Positions 51,027-60,770 of a stretch of DNA of 64,000 bases are shown in pieces. The notes beneath the pieces are model-generated. The model did no database searches, was not told the origin of the DNA, and saw nothing but the letters and a program-made list of their open reading frames with translations. Position numbers and translations under genes: made by a program. How positions within the stretch are numbered: position 1 is the stretch's first letter; every line of letters starts with the position of its first letter. This DNA comes from Actinacidiphila yeochonensis CN732 (GTDB taxonomy: Bacteria; Actinomycetota; Actinomycetes; Streptomycetales; Streptomycetaceae). The stretch covers positions 1,178,001 to 1,242,000 of the forward strand of contig NZ_JQNR01000003.1 in the NCBI RefSeq assembly GCF_000745345.1, written 5' to 3'.

Positions 51027-51494
51027 GCCCACACCTTCCCGTCCCGAGGCGGCCAAACCGTCCCGCCGCGCCGCACGGTACGGCCCGCCGGGACGGCACG
51101 TCGCGGCACCGTAGCCGCGCGCCCCGCACCCTGCCGGCCACCGTATGCGGCGGGGAGCCCGGGGCCGGGAGGCGGGTCCGGCCTGGAAAGGGAGGCGGGT
51201 CCGGCCCCGGGGGTTCACGCGCGCCCGGGAGTCCACGTGGTCCACGACCACGGGCGGATCGGCGGGGGAAGGCGCGCGCCGCACCGAACGCCTCGGCCTC
51301 ACAACGGCGTTGACGAACCCGGTCGGGGGCTGCGGACTTGCCCGCGCGGCCTTCCGCGCGGGCACCGGCTCTGCCATAGTGCGGACGCCACCTCGGGGCA
51401 GCGATCACTTGGACAACGTTGTCGGCAGTCGGTACGCCGGCCGTGGTCAGCGTCGTCCATGACGTCAACGACTCAGTGAGGGAGTGCCGCAACG
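51027..51494. other. Intergenic region before the secreted glycosidase
   Basis: About 470 nt. No supported gene. It is the divergent promoter region of the SDR (minus) and glycosidase (plus). A GGCGGGTCCGGCC word is repeated near 51170-51205. A TTGGACAACGTTGTC dyad near 51408-51422 may be an operator. Confidence 0.45.
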
Positions 51495-53648
51495 ATGGGA
51501 CGGAAAGGCACGGGCTTGTTCGGACGCCGCGGACTGGCGTCCGCCGGAGCGATCGCCATGGCGGTCGCGGTGGGGCTGGCGGCCCCGTCGGCCTCCACGG
51601 CCGCCGACGCCGCGACGGGCACGGCGCAGGCGACGAGCACAGCGCAGGCGACGGCGGGCGGCGATCCGGTACTCGCCTTCGCGCACCAGAACAGCGACCT
51701 GCTGTACGGAACCGCGTACCGGGCGGCGGTGCGGAACCTGACGGAGACGAACACCGTTCCGTACGACCCGAACGTCTACGACACCAGCGGCCTGATGTCC
51801 GACCCGCCGGGTACGTTCATCAAGGCCGGCGGCGGCTACCCGCAGCCGTGGACCCGGGACGCCTCGCTCAACACCTGGAACGCGGCCAACCTCCTGGAGC
51901 CGGACGCGGCCCGCAACACGCTGTGGTCCGTGGTGGACAAGGACGCCGACGGCCAGTTGGTCGTCCAGCAGGACAACCAGCAGTGGGACCAGGTCATCTG
52001 GGTCACCGGTGCCTGGAACCACTACCTCGTCACCGGTGACCGCACGTTCCTCGGCGAGGCGTACCAGGCGTCCGTGAACACCCTGCACGCGCGGGAGACC
52101 GCCGCGAGCCGGGGCGCGGACTTCGGGTTCAACACCACGTACGGCCTGTTCGAGGGGCTGGGCTTCTTCAACGACGGCGTCGCCGGCTACCCGTCGCCCC
52201 CCGTCGAAGGCGACGACGCCCTGGGCGCGGGCGCCGGGTCGTACCCGGCCATCCGCTCAGCGATGATGCTGTCGACCAACGAGGTCTACTACGAGGCGTA
52301 CGTGGACGCCGCGGACATGGCGAAGTCGCTCCGGCGGCCCGCCGCCGAGGTGCGCGGCTACCAGGCCAAGGCGGCCGCCCTCAAGAAGGCCATCAACACG
52401 TACCTCTGGCTGCCCAAGGAGGGCAGGTACGGCTACTTCATCCACAACGGCGACGCGCTCCAGGGCCAGGTCGACGACCACGAGGAGGGCACCGGGCTGG
52501 CCTTCGCCCTGATGTTCGGCATCGCGAGCCCCCAGCAGGCGCGGGAGATCGTCGCCCACACGCACACGAGCACGTGGGGCATCACCGACACCTACCCGAC
52601 GGAGGCGCGCTACAGCGAGGCCGAGCCGGGCCGGCACAACGCAATGGTGTGGCCGATGGTGCAGGGCATGTGGGCCAGCGGACTGGCGGACGTCGGCGCC
52701 CAGGTCCCCTTCGCCCAGGAAGTCGGCCGGCTGGCCGAACTCGCCGACAACAGCAGCGGGTTCTACGAGATCTACAACGCCGACACCGGAGCGCAGTCCG
52801 GAGGCTGGCAGGCGGGCACCGCGTGGGGTTCCCAGCCCGACCAGACGTGGAGCGCCACGGCCTACCTGCGGATGATCTACGACGGCGTCTTCGGCCTGGA
52901 CTTCACCACCAGCGGGATCGGCTTCGCCCCGTCGCTGCCCGCCGGCTGGGGTGACGTCACCCTCAGCGGCATCTCCTACCGCCAGGCCGACCTCACCGTA
53001 CGGCTGCACGGCGCCGGGAACGTGGTCAGCGGGTTCACCGTGGACGGCCGCCGCACCGACCACCACAGCGTGCCCGCCGACCTCACCGGACGGCACACCG
53101 TCGACATCACCCTGACCGGCGCGCCGCGGGCCGACCGGGACGGCGACCACGTCCTCGACGCCGCGGACACCTGCCCCGACCAGCCCGGCACCGCTGCCCT
53201 GCACGGCTGCCCGGCACCCACCAGGCTCCAGGCCGAGGACGCGATCAACCGGGGCGGCACGAAGGTCTCCACGAACGACGTGATCTACGGCGCGGACGCC
53301 CACACCGGCTACGACGGGCGCGGATACGTCGACGGCATCTGGCAGCAGGGGGCCTCCAGCACCTTCCCGGTGCACCGGGCGAAGACCGGCGCGGCCACGT
53401 ACGACCTCACCATCCGCTACGCCAACGCCAGCGGGGACGGCCGCACCCTGAGCCTCTACGCCGACGGCGCCAAGGTCCGGCAGGTCCAGCTGCCGCCGGT
53501 CGGCACCGCCGGGGACTGGAACACCTGGGGGCAGACCACCGTCACGGGGCTGACCCTCAGCGGTGCCGAGCCCACCGTCACGCTGAAGTGGGACGCGGGT
53601 GACACCGGGCAGGTGAACCTCGACTGGGTCGGCCTGACGGCCGGGTGA
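51495..53648 (+). CDS. Secreted six-hairpin glycosidase with CBM35-like module
   Basis: 717 residues. A signal peptide with FGRRGLASAGAIAMAVAVGL, with a twin Arg, then AAPSASTAADA. A (a/a)6 hydrolase domain follows (PWTRDASLNTWNAANLLEPD; QWDQVIWVTGAWNHYLVTGD; EARYSEAEPGRHNAMVWPMV). Then a beta domain, a thrombospondin type-3 calcium motif (DRDGDHVLDAADTCPD), and a C-terminal CBM35-like domain (RLQAEDAINRGGTKVST; VNLDWVGLTAG). Likely an extracellular oligo- or polysaccharide hydrolase. ATG at 51495; GAGGGAG lies about 12 nt upstream. A strong terminator follows. Confidence 0.8.
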   Translation: MGRKGTGLFGRRGLASAGAIAMAVAVGLAAPSASTAADAATGTAQATSTAQATAGGDPVLAFAHQNSDLLYGTAYRAAVRNLTETNTVPYDPNVYDTSGLMSDPPGTFIKAGGGYPQPWTRDASLNTWNAANLLEPDAARNTLWSVVDKDADGQLVVQQDNQQWDQVIWVTGAWNHYLVTGDRTFLGEAYQASVNTLHARETAASRGADFGFNTTYGLFEGLGFFNDGVAGYPSPPVEGDDALGAGAGSYPAIRSAMMLSTNEVYYEAYVDAADMAKSLRRPAAEVRGYQAKAAALKKAINTYLWLPKEGRYGYFIHNGDALQGQVDDHEEGTGLAFALMFGIASPQQAREIVAHTHTSTWGITDTYPTEARYSEAEPGRHNAMVWPMVQGMWASGLADVGAQVPFAQEVGRLAELADNSSGFYEIYNADTGAQSGGWQAGTAWGSQPDQTWSATAYLRMIYDGVFGLDFTTSGIGFAPSLPAGWGDVTLSGISYRQADLTVRLHGAGNVVSGFTVDGRRTDHHSVPADLTGRHTVDITLTGAPRADRDGDHVLDAADTCPDQPGTAALHGCPAPTRLQAEDAINRGGTKVSTNDVIYGADAHTGYDGRGYVDGIWQQGASSTFPVHRAKTGAATYDLTIRYANASGDGRTLSLYADGAKVRQVQLPPVGTAGDWNTWGQTTVTGLTLSGAEPTVTLKWDAGDTGQVNLDWVGLTAG

Positions 53649-53666
53649 GCAGACGCGGGAAAGCAG

Positions 53667-53712
53667 AAGGCCGGGGCCGGGCATCCGCTGCGGGATGCCC
53701 GGCCCCGGCCTT
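53667..53712 (+). terminator. Perfect 20-bp terminator hairpin
   Basis: Arms AAGGCCGGGGCCGGGCATCC (53667-53686) and complement (53693-53712) with a 6-nt loop, 19 nt after the glycosidase stop. It probably works for the opposite amidase operon as well. Confidence 0.88.
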
Positions 53713-53787
53713 CGGCGGCGGCTCAGGAGCAGGGCGGCGTGAGGAGCAGCCGAGGGCTGCGCGGCCCGGGGCTCGGAGGCCAGGGGC

Positions 53788-54702
53788 TCAGAGGCCGGCG
53801 AGGAGCGAGCGGTCCAGGTGCGCGCTGACGACCCAGTTCGGGACGTCGACGATCTCGGAGATGACCAGGTCGCCCGCGATGCTGACGAGCAGGTACGCGT
53901 CGACGGGGTCGATGCCGGTACGGCGGGCCACCTCGTCGACGAGGTGGCGGGCGGCTTCCTTCGACGCGGCCATCAGGTCGGGGCCGATGCCGGTGGTGAC
54001 CAGGGCCGCGCCGGTGCGGCGGGAGGCCGGGGACGTCTCCAGGATCGGGGTGCGGGGGGCCGCGCCCTTCTCCAGGCCCACGCGCAGCCGGATGGTCGCC
54101 GAGGTCTCGACGCCGGTGCCGCAGACCTCGCCGTCGCCCATCGCCGCGTGCACGTCGCCGAGGGAGAGCAGCGCGCCGTCCACCCCGACCGGCAGCCGCA
54201 GCCGGGCACCGGGGCCGATCTGGCGGATGTCCATGTTGCCGCCCCAGCGGCGCGGCGGCACCACGGAGTGCTCGCCGGGCTCCGGCACGGCCGTCCCGAT
54301 GGTGCCGACCATGGGCAGCACCGGCACGGCGAGGCCGGGCAGCAGCTCGGCGCGGTCGCCGTTGATGGGGACGATCCGCAGGTGGGCGTCGGGGAAGTCG
54401 TCGGCGAGCAGTCCGAAGCCGGGGATGCAGGCGGTCCAGCCCCACTCGTCGACGGCGGCGTCGAGGATGTCGACGACCAGCGCGTCACCGGGCTCGGCGC
54501 CGTCCACCCGGATCGGGCCGGTCACCGGGTTGAGGCGGCCGAAGTCGAGGTTGGCGGCGTCGGCGGCCGTCGAGGTGCGGGAGAGCTGCCCGCCGCTGGA
54601 CTCCAGGGTCTCCACGGTCACCGTGTCGCCGGGGGCGACGGTGAGCACCGGCGGGATCGAGTTGTCCCAGACGTTGTGCGAGTCGGTGGCTTTCAGGTGC
54701 AT
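53788..54702 (-). CDS. Acetamidase/formamidase-family amidohydrolase
   Basis: 304 residues. Family marks: VAPGDTVTVETLESSGGQ, NPVTGPIRVDGAEPGDALVV, GGNMDIRQIGPGARLRLPVG, LLSLGDVHAAMGDGEVCGTG. Metal-assisted hydrolysis of short amides to acid plus ammonia is the family reaction. ATG at 54702 overlaps the TGA of the upstream permease by one base (TGATG), so the two are coupled. GGAG lies 8 nt upstream. Confidence 0.93.
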   Translation of the reverse strand: MHLKATDSHNVWDNSIPPVLTVAPGDTVTVETLESSGGQLSRTSTAADAANLDFGRLNPVTGPIRVDGAEPGDALVVDILDAAVDEWGWTACIPGFGLLADDFPDAHLRIVPINGDRAELLPGLAVPVLPMVGTIGTAVPEPGEHSVVPPRRWGGNMDIRQIGPGARLRLPVGVDGALLSLGDVHAAMGDGEVCGTGVETSATIRLRVGLEKGAAPRTPILETSPASRRTGAALVTTGIGPDLMAASKEAARHLVDEVARRTGIDPVDAYLLVSIAGDLVISEIVDVPNWVVSAHLDRSLLAGL

Positions 54703-56210
54703 CAGGTGTTCTCCAGTTCCAGGTTGGCGCCCCGTCCGCTGAGGCGGTAGTAGAGCAGCACGCAGCCGCCGACGGCGAGCCAGATGACGCCGCTGATCCG
54801 GGCGCGGTCGTCCATGTTCCACAGCACCGAGCCGATGATCACGAAGCCGATGAGCGGGGCCGCGATGTGGAGACCGTAACGGCGGCTGCGGTTGCGGAGC
54901 ACGAAGTGCGTGAAGACCGAGGCGTGCAGCAGCAGGAACGAGAACAGCGCGCCGAAGTTGACCAGCGACGACAGCAGGTCGACCTGGCCGACGAAACACA
55001 GGCCCAGCACCAGGGACACGACCGCCACGAACATGATGGCCCGCTGCGGCACCTTCCGCTTGGGGTGGACGTGGCCGAGGAACGCCGGCAGCTTGCGGTC
55101 GCGGGCCATGCTGTAGAGCAGGCGGGAGGTCGCGGCCTGTGCCACCAGCGAGTTGGCGACGCCGGTGGCCAGCGCGGAGGCGACGGCGATGGTGGTCTTG
55201 AGCCAGTGGCCGCCGGCGATGGCGGCGATGTCGTAGAAGGCGGAGTTGGTGGCGTCGTCGCCCTTGAACCCGGTCTTCCCCGGCACCAGCAGGGCGGCCA
55301 CGTAGGTCTGCACGACGAACAGCACCGCCACCGCGACCAGCGCGTACATCGTGGCCTTGCCGACCAGGCGCCGGTCGCCGCCCTCGACCTCCTCCGACAG
55401 CGTCGAGATGCCGTCGAAGCCGAGGAAGCTCAGCACCGCGATGGACAGCGCGCCGAAGATCAGCCCGGGGGTGACGAGCCCGTGGCGGTAGAACGGGTCG
55501 AGTGAGAAGTGCGCGCCGTTCTTGCCCGCGACGATCGCCGCCACGCCGAACCCGACGAACAGCGCCAGCACGACCAGTTCACCCAGCAGGAAGTACTTGT
55601 TGAGCCGGGCGGTGGACTCGATGCCGAAGAAGTTGACAACCGAGTTGACGACGACGAAGACCACGACCCACAGCCACTGCGGCACGCCGGGCACGAGCGA
55701 GGTGAGGGCGGCGGCGCTCATCACGTAGAGCAGGGTGGGGATGAGCAGGTAGTCCAGCAGGATGCCCCAGCCCGCGATGAAGCCCACCTTGTCGTTGATG
55801 CCGCGCCCGGCGTACGCGTAGACGGAGCCGGCGATCGGGAAGGCCCGGGACATCTCGCGGTAGCTGAGCGCGGTGAAGAACATCGCGACCAGGCCGATGA
55901 GGTAGGTCAGCGGGACCATGCCCTTCGACCCGTTGAAGACCACACCGAAGATGGCGAACGGTGCGATGGGCACCATGAACACCAACCCGTAGATGATCAG
56001 GTCGGACAGTCTCAACGACCGCTTGAGCTCCTGGCTGTACCCGAAGGAGGCCAGGTCCTGCTCTGTTCCCGAGCCCGCTCCACGGCCCGCGCCCGCGCCT
56101 GGGGCCGGGGCTGTGCCTGGGGCTGTGCCTGGGGCTGTGCCTGCGGACGGCGGCTTCGCGGACGGTTTCCCGGGCGGCCGGGACCCTGCCGGGTCGGTGG
56201 TGGACGTCAT
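54702..56210 (-). CDS. APC-family amino acid/amine permease
   Basis: 502 residues, about 12 TM helices. N-terminal Pro/Ala-rich leader with repeated APGT units, then LSDLIIYGLVFMVPIAPFAI (TM1 with the APC consensus GxVF), LTYLIGLVAMFFTALSYREM, LGFDGISTLSEEVEGGDRR (TM6-loop motif), SRLLYSMARDRKLPAFLGHV. A 12-nt DNA repeat (TGCCTGGGGCTG) encodes the APGT part. Imports an amino acid, amine or amide feeding the coupled amidase; the substrate is inferred. ATG 56210 with GGAGGG 11 nt upstream. Confidence 0.9.
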   Translation of the reverse strand: MTSTTDPAGSRPPGKPSAKPPSAGTAPGTAPGTAPAPGAGAGRGAGSGTEQDLASFGYSQELKRSLRLSDLIIYGLVFMVPIAPFAIFGVVFNGSKGMVPLTYLIGLVAMFFTALSYREMSRAFPIAGSVYAYAGRGINDKVGFIAGWGILLDYLLIPTLLYVMSAAALTSLVPGVPQWLWVVVFVVVNSVVNFFGIESTARLNKYFLLGELVVLALFVGFGVAAIVAGKNGAHFSLDPFYRHGLVTPGLIFGALSIAVLSFLGFDGISTLSEEVEGGDRRLVGKATMYALVAVAVLFVVQTYVAALLVPGKTGFKGDDATNSAFYDIAAIAGGHWLKTTIAVASALATGVANSLVAQAATSRLLYSMARDRKLPAFLGHVHPKRKVPQRAIMFVAVVSLVLGLCFVGQVDLLSSLVNFGALFSFLLLHASVFTHFVLRNRSRRYGLHIAAPLIGFVIIGSVLWNMDDRARISGVIWLAVGGCVLLYYRLSGRGANLELENT

Positions 56211-56703
56211 GGGTGCGTGGCCCTCCGCGGGAGTTCAGTGGGGACGGGGGGATTCGGAGGCGTGGGGAGTGCTCGGGTGCGTTCCGGTCGGTTCCCGTCG
56301 TTCGCGCTGTTCGATACGGCTCAGGCCGGGCTCGGCCGGACTCAGGCCGGACTCGGCCGGACTCGGTCGGCTCGGTGCGGCTTGCCCGGACGGCGACGGA
56401 GATCGGCGGACCCGGACGAAGGTCGGCGGACGGCGGACGGCGGACGGCGGACGGCGACGGAGATCGGCGGACGGCGACGGAGGTCCGGGGACCTCAGCGG
56501 AAGGCCGGTGAAGACCGTCGGCTCTCGACCGCCTACCCGTTCCGGCAGCCTGAACGGCGGCGCCGGAGGGGCAGGCGGTTCTCGCCCGGCGGCCGCCGGC
56601 GGCGCTGGCGTACGGCCGTGGTTTCGCCGCGGGGAACCCGGGCGGCGGCACATCACGCCTGGTCGGACCTAGGGTGTGGTGCGACGCTGTGCCGAGCAGC
56701 CTA
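56211..56703. other. Intergenic region, divergent amidase operon/GntR
   Basis: About 490 nt before an AT-rich dyad. It contains GGACTCAGGCC-like repeats near 56325-56365 and CGGCGGACGG tandem words (56400-56480). No gene. Confidence 0.5.
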
Positions 56704-56740
56704 GACAATAAAAGGTCTGATTACTAGACCTTTTATTGTC
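56704..56740. promoter_or_regulatory. AT-rich perfect dyad, operator or terminator
   Basis: GACAATAAAAGGTCT (56704-56718) and its exact complement (56726-56740) with spacer GATTACT. 15-bp perfect arms in a region of about 75% GC. The core GGTCTGATTACTAGACC could be a GntR-FCD operator, or it may act as a bidirectional terminator with A/T tails. Confidence 0.7.
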
Positions 56741-56878
56741 CGGCGCCCGAACGGCATCCTGCAGGAGTCCGGGCGGCACCCCGCCCGGAGCCCGAACGGC
56801 GCCCCGCCGGACGCCCGTCCAGACCCTGGCGGACACCCCGCCGAATCTTCCGCCGAACGTCCCGATGCGAAGGTGAAG

Positions 56879-57736
56879 ATGACCGACCTGCCAGACCCGC
56901 CCCTCGGCGGGCGGGCTTCCCTGGAGCCCTTGCACGCCGCCACGACCGGAGAGCAGGTGGCCCACCGGCTGGCCACCGCCGTCGCGCTGGGCGAGTACAG
57001 CCTCGGGGACCGCCTCCCCAGCGAACGGGAGCTGGCCGCGCTGCTGGGCGTCAGCCGGGAGAGCGTGCGGGTGGCGCTGCGCCGGCTGAGTGACGAGGGG
57101 CTGCTGGAGATCCGCCGCGGCCGGGCCGGCGGCGCGTTCGTCCGGGCCGAGTGGACACAGGCCAGCGCCCGCGCGGTCCAGCAGACGCTGCTCGACCGCT
57201 GGGAGGAGTTCGAGGCCCTCTTCGACTACCGCCGACTCGTCGAGGGCCTGATCGCCCGCACCGCGGCCGACCGGGCCGACGCCGCCGACCGGGCCGAACT
57301 GCGCCGCCTCCTCGCGGACTTCGACGAGGCCCCCTCCCCCAGCCGGGCCCGGGAGATCGACACCGAACTGCACCTGGCCGTCGCCCGTGCCGCCCACAAC
57401 CCGCGCCTGGTCGCCCTCCACCGGCGGCTGCTCTCCGAGGTCAGCCTCGGCGTCTCGATGGAGCCCTACACCTGGGACCTGTACGAGCGGTCCCGCCCGG
57501 GCCACCACCACCTCGTCGACGCGGTGTGCGGCGGCGACGGCGACGCCGCGGCGCGGATCGCGCACGAGCACTTCGGCATCACCGAGGACGTCCTCCGGCG
57601 CCTGGCCCACCGCGTCGAGCGGACGGTCGGCGCCGCGGCCTCGGGCGCCCCCGCCGACGTCCGCGTCGACCCCCGGGAGTCGGGAGCACGGGCGGAACGG
57701 GAGGTGCGCGGCATCGCCGAGGAGGCCGCGGGCTGA
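56879..57736 (+). CDS. GntR-family regulator, FCD (FadR) subfamily
   Basis: 285 residues. Winged HTH (EQVAHRLATAVALGEYSLGD, RLPSERELAALLGVSRESVR, RGRAGGAFVRAEW), then FCD domain helices with the metal ligands D...H (EIDTELHLAVARAAHNPRLV) and RPGHHHLVDAVCGGDGDAAA (H...H). ATG at 56879 is preferred over GTG 56873 because GAAGG is next to it. Divergent from the amidase/permease operon, which it probably controls via the dyad at 56704-56740. Confidence 0.9.
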   Translation: MTDLPDPPLGGRASLEPLHAATTGEQVAHRLATAVALGEYSLGDRLPSERELAALLGVSRESVRVALRRLSDEGLLEIRRGRAGGAFVRAEWTQASARAVQQTLLDRWEEFEALFDYRRLVEGLIARTAADRADAADRAELRRLLADFDEAPSPSRAREIDTELHLAVARAAHNPRLVALHRRLLSEVSLGVSMEPYTWDLYERSRPGHHHLVDAVCGGDGDAAARIAHEHFGITEDVLRRLAHRVERTVGAAASGAPADVRVDPRESGARAEREVRGIAEEAAG

Positions 57737-58340
57737 CCCTGCCCGCGGCTCGGGTGCCGTGCGAACGCGCCGGGCAGGATGGACGCCGCGCCGCCGCCAC
57801 CCACGCCGCCGCAACCGAAAGCCGGGCCAGGTCCCCGTCGGAACGGCGGGCGCCGGAGCGACCTGAGCCCGGGGAGCACCGGGTCACCGGGCCGCGGTCA
57901 CCGGTCAACGCCATCAGCCGGGCGGGCGCACCGGCGTCCGCGGCGGCGCCGATCCCCCGGGCCGCGCACCACCGGCCGGGGAAGCGGAGGCCACGGACCG
58001 GTGCCGCCCGAGGAGCCCGTCCGCGCGATCCGGCGCCCCGGGCGCGGGCATCGGGACGCTCCGCTTACCAAGTCTTTGCGATCCCCGGTCGCCGCCCACC
58101 CCGCCTCCCACCTGGGCCGCGCCCCCGGTCGTACCCGGACCGTCCCGACCGTCACACCACGTTCACCTCGCCGCTCTTTCCCGGCGTTCTACGCGCGTGG
58201 TGTCATGCCCACGCTCACCACGCACCACTCCCGTTCCGCCGTAAGCGCCCGTGGGTGCCCGCGAGTGCCCGCGAGTGCCCGCGAGCGTCCATGAAGGGCC
58301 CGTGAGCGCCACCGTCCGTCGACACCACCAGGAGCCACCC
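57737..58340. other. Intergenic region, no gene seen
   Basis: About 600 nt of high-GC non-coding sequence before the PLD-like gene. Open frames have no ribosome binding site and Pro/Arg/Gly shadow composition. There is a 3 x 10-nt repeat GTGCCCGCGA at 58255-58284. Confidence 0.55.
58255..58284. repeat. 3 x 10-nt tandem repeat
   Basis: GTGCCCGCGA repeated three times, about 57 nt before the PLD-like gene's ATG, in its leader or promoter. Confidence 0.7.
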
Positions 58341-59339
58341 ATGCTGTGGAAGGTCCTCACCCGCGCCGGTACCGCGCTCACCGCCGGAGCCGCCGCCGTC
58401 GCCCTCGCCACCGTCCCCGCGAGCGCCGCCGGTTACACGGCGTTCGCCTTCTCGCGGAGCGGCACCACGGAGCCCACGATCTACGACTTCGTCAACACGG
58501 CCACCAGCTCGCTCGACATGACGATGTACGAGCTGCAGGACACGACGGCGGTCAACGACCTCATAGCCCTGAAGAAGAAGGGCGTCACCGTCCGCGTCAT
58601 CCTGGACCGCCAGCACCAGAGCGAGAACAGCTCCGCGTACGCCTCCCTGACGGCGGCGGGCGTCGGCGTGGTGTGGTCGCCGTCGGCGTTCGTCTACACC
58701 CACCAGAAGACGATCACCGTGGACGGCACCACGTCCCTGATCCTCACCGGCAACCTGACCTCGCAGTACTACACCACCGGCCGCGACTACGGGGTGTTCG
58801 ACGACGACAGCCGCGATGTCGCGTCGATCGAGAAGGTGTTCAACGCCGACTACGCCGGAACCTCCGTCACCCCGACCGACGGCGACCACCTCCTGTGGTC
58901 CCCCACCGACTCCCGCAGCCGCCTGGTCTCACTGGTCGACGGGGCCACGAAGACGCTCGACGTGGAGGAGCTGGAGCTGAGCGACAGCACGGTCGTCAAC
59001 GCGATCGTGGCCCGGGCGAAGGCGGGCGTGGCCGTGCGCGTCGTCCTGGAGACGCCCTCGGACTACGCCGGCGAGGTCTCCTCGATCAAGGCGGCCGGCG
59101 GCAAGGTGGTGGGCTACTCCGACCCCGACGGCTTCTACATCCACGCGAAGGCGATGGTCGCGGACTACGGCCTCTCCACCCAGGCGGTCGAGGCCGGCTC
59201 CATGAACATCAGCAGCAACTCCCTCTCCAGCAACCGCGAACTGGGCCTGATCCTGACGGGCACAGGCGTCGCCCAGTCGGTCGCGACCACGATCGAGACC
59301 ACCTTCGCCACCGACTTCACCGGCGGCACCGCCGCCTGA
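58341..59339 (+). CDS. Secreted phospholipase D-like protein
   Basis: 332 residues. Sec signal peptide: MLWKVLTRAGTALTAGAAAV, cleaved near ASAA. Two PLD half-domains, each with an HKD-like motif: THQKTITVDGTTSLILTGN (H-x-K, D) and YIHAKAMVADYG followed by GSMNIS. An intact two-HKD phosphodiesterase/phospholipase or nuclease, extracellular. ATG 58341 with AGGAG at good spacing. Confidence 0.9.
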   Translation: MLWKVLTRAGTALTAGAAAVALATVPASAAGYTAFAFSRSGTTEPTIYDFVNTATSSLDMTMYELQDTTAVNDLIALKKKGVTVRVILDRQHQSENSSAYASLTAAGVGVVWSPSAFVYTHQKTITVDGTTSLILTGNLTSQYYTTGRDYGVFDDDSRDVASIEKVFNADYAGTSVTPTDGDHLLWSPTDSRSRLVSLVDGATKTLDVEELELSDSTVVNAIVARAKAGVAVRVVLETPSDYAGEVSSIKAAGGKVVGYSDPDGFYIHAKAMVADYGLSTQAVEAGSMNISSNSLSSNRELGLILTGTGVAQSVATTIETTFATDFTGGTAA

Positions 59340-59549
59340 CCCCTCCCCCGCCCGGGCCCACGCCTCCCCCCTCGGCACGATCCGGACGGCGCGGGCCCGC
59401 CGGGGCAGGAAGCACCCGCCCTGTCCCCGCCGCCCCGCTGCCCGAGCCCCGAGCCCCGAGCCCCGACCTGGAGCGCACCGCCGGCAAGGCGGCGCAACCA
59501 CACTCTCCGCTTGCCTGCGGCGGGCTCAGCCACCCGATAGGTTTGCCCC

Positions 59550-60770
59550 ATGCCCGGCCGCCTACTGGAGCTCCACGTCGAGAACTTCCGCAGCCTCCGC
59601 GACGTGACCATCCCGCTCGGCCCGCTCACCGTGCTGGTGGGTCCGAACGGAGTGGGGAAGTCCAACGTCCTGAAGGTCTTCGACTTCCTGGCAGCGATCA
59701 TCCAGACGGATCTCGAACCCGCGCTGGAGGACCGGGGCGGCTTCGACGAGGTGGCCTTCTGGGGCGGCGCCAAGCCCCCGACCTCCATGAAGATCCAGCT
59801 CAAGGCGACATGGACGACCCATGCCAGCCTGAGGGCACCGGACGAGTACGAGCTGACCATCCGCAGGCGCGCCCAGTCGACGAGGCGTACCTCCTACACC
59901 CTGTCGCGCGAGGAGAGTTTCCGGTTCAAACGCACCCAGGGGAGGGGGCGGCGTATCAAGATCTCGGGCGGCTCCGCCCGAGTGGTCGACGATCGGGCCG
60001 GACGTGAGTCCGAAAGCGGCAGCTTCGGCATCCAGCGGCTCAGCAGCGGCCTCTCCACCCTGCCGCGGTTGGGCCGCGCCGACGGCGGTGAGGAGGTCGC
60101 CCGCGTGGCCCAGCGGCTCTCCTCGTTCAGGGTCTTCGACGTGAACGTCACCGCCGCGCGGCAGCCGACCAGGCTCCGACCCAGCCTTGGCGGTCTGGCA
60201 CCGCACGCGGAGAACCTGGCCTCCATTCTCGTCCAATTGAGCGCCGACGAGGAGAGGTGGCGCCTCCTCACCGAGGACGCCCGCAGGATCCTGCCGCAGT
60301 TGGAGACCATCGAGTTCGAGCAGGTCGGCGGATACGCGGATCGTCTCGCCGTCGTGCTGCGTGAACGGGGGCTGCGCCGACCCACTCCGCTGGCGGATGC
60401 CTCGTTCGGCACCGTGCGCCTCCTGGGCCTGCTGGCCATGCTCTACGACCCCGATCCACCCGCGCTCACCTGCGTCGAGGAGATCGACCACGGCTTGCAC
60501 CCGCAAGCACTCGAACTCATCGTCGAGCGGCTTCGCGAAGCCTCGGAACGCACGCAGTTCATCGTGGCGACGCACTCGCCCGCCCTCGTCGACCGGCTGA
60601 ATCCCGACGAGTTCATCGTGTGTGACCGCCAACAGGACGGCGCATCCGTCATCCCGGCGCTTTCCGCGACGGAGATTGCGGAGATCGCCGAGGTGAGTGG
60701 CGATCAGCCGCTGGGAGAACTCTGGTTCTCCGGCGTGCTCGGCGGTGACCTGACCGAGGACGAGCTGTGA
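59550..60770 (+). CDS. AAA ATPase (ABC/OLD-like), defence-type candidate
   Basis: 406 residues. N-terminus ELHVENFRSLRDVTIPLGPL, Walker A GPNGVGKSN (31-39), ABC-type Walker B LTCVEEIDHGLHPQ, switch His ATHSPALVDRL, and a Q-loop-like region. This resembles AAA_21/RecF-like ATPases that pair with nucleases. The middle holds 200 variable residues. No TOPRIM in itself. The stop overlaps the start of the next gene (GTGA). Somewhat less GC-biased codons than neighbours. Confidence 0.85.
   Translation: MPGRLLELHVENFRSLRDVTIPLGPLTVLVGPNGVGKSNVLKVFDFLAAIIQTDLEPALEDRGGFDEVAFWGGAKPPTSMKIQLKATWTTHASLRAPDEYELTIRRRAQSTRRTSYTLSREESFRFKRTQGRGRRIKISGGSARVVDDRAGRESESGSFGIQRLSSGLSTLPRLGRADGGEEVARVAQRLSSFRVFDVNVTAARQPTRLRPSLGGLAPHAENLASILVQLSADEERWRLLTEDARRILPQLETIEFEQVGGYADRLAVVLRERGLRRPTPLADASFGTVRLLGLLAMLYDPDPPALTCVEEIDHGLHPQALELIVERLREASERTQFIVATHSPALVDRLNPDEFIVCDRQQDGASVIPALSATEIAEIAEVSGDQPLGELWFSGVLGGDLTEDEL

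Noticed and set aside
57737-58340. Open frames between the GntR and PLD-like genes
   Set aside because: No ribosome binding sites or recognisable domains; Pro/Arg-rich shadows.
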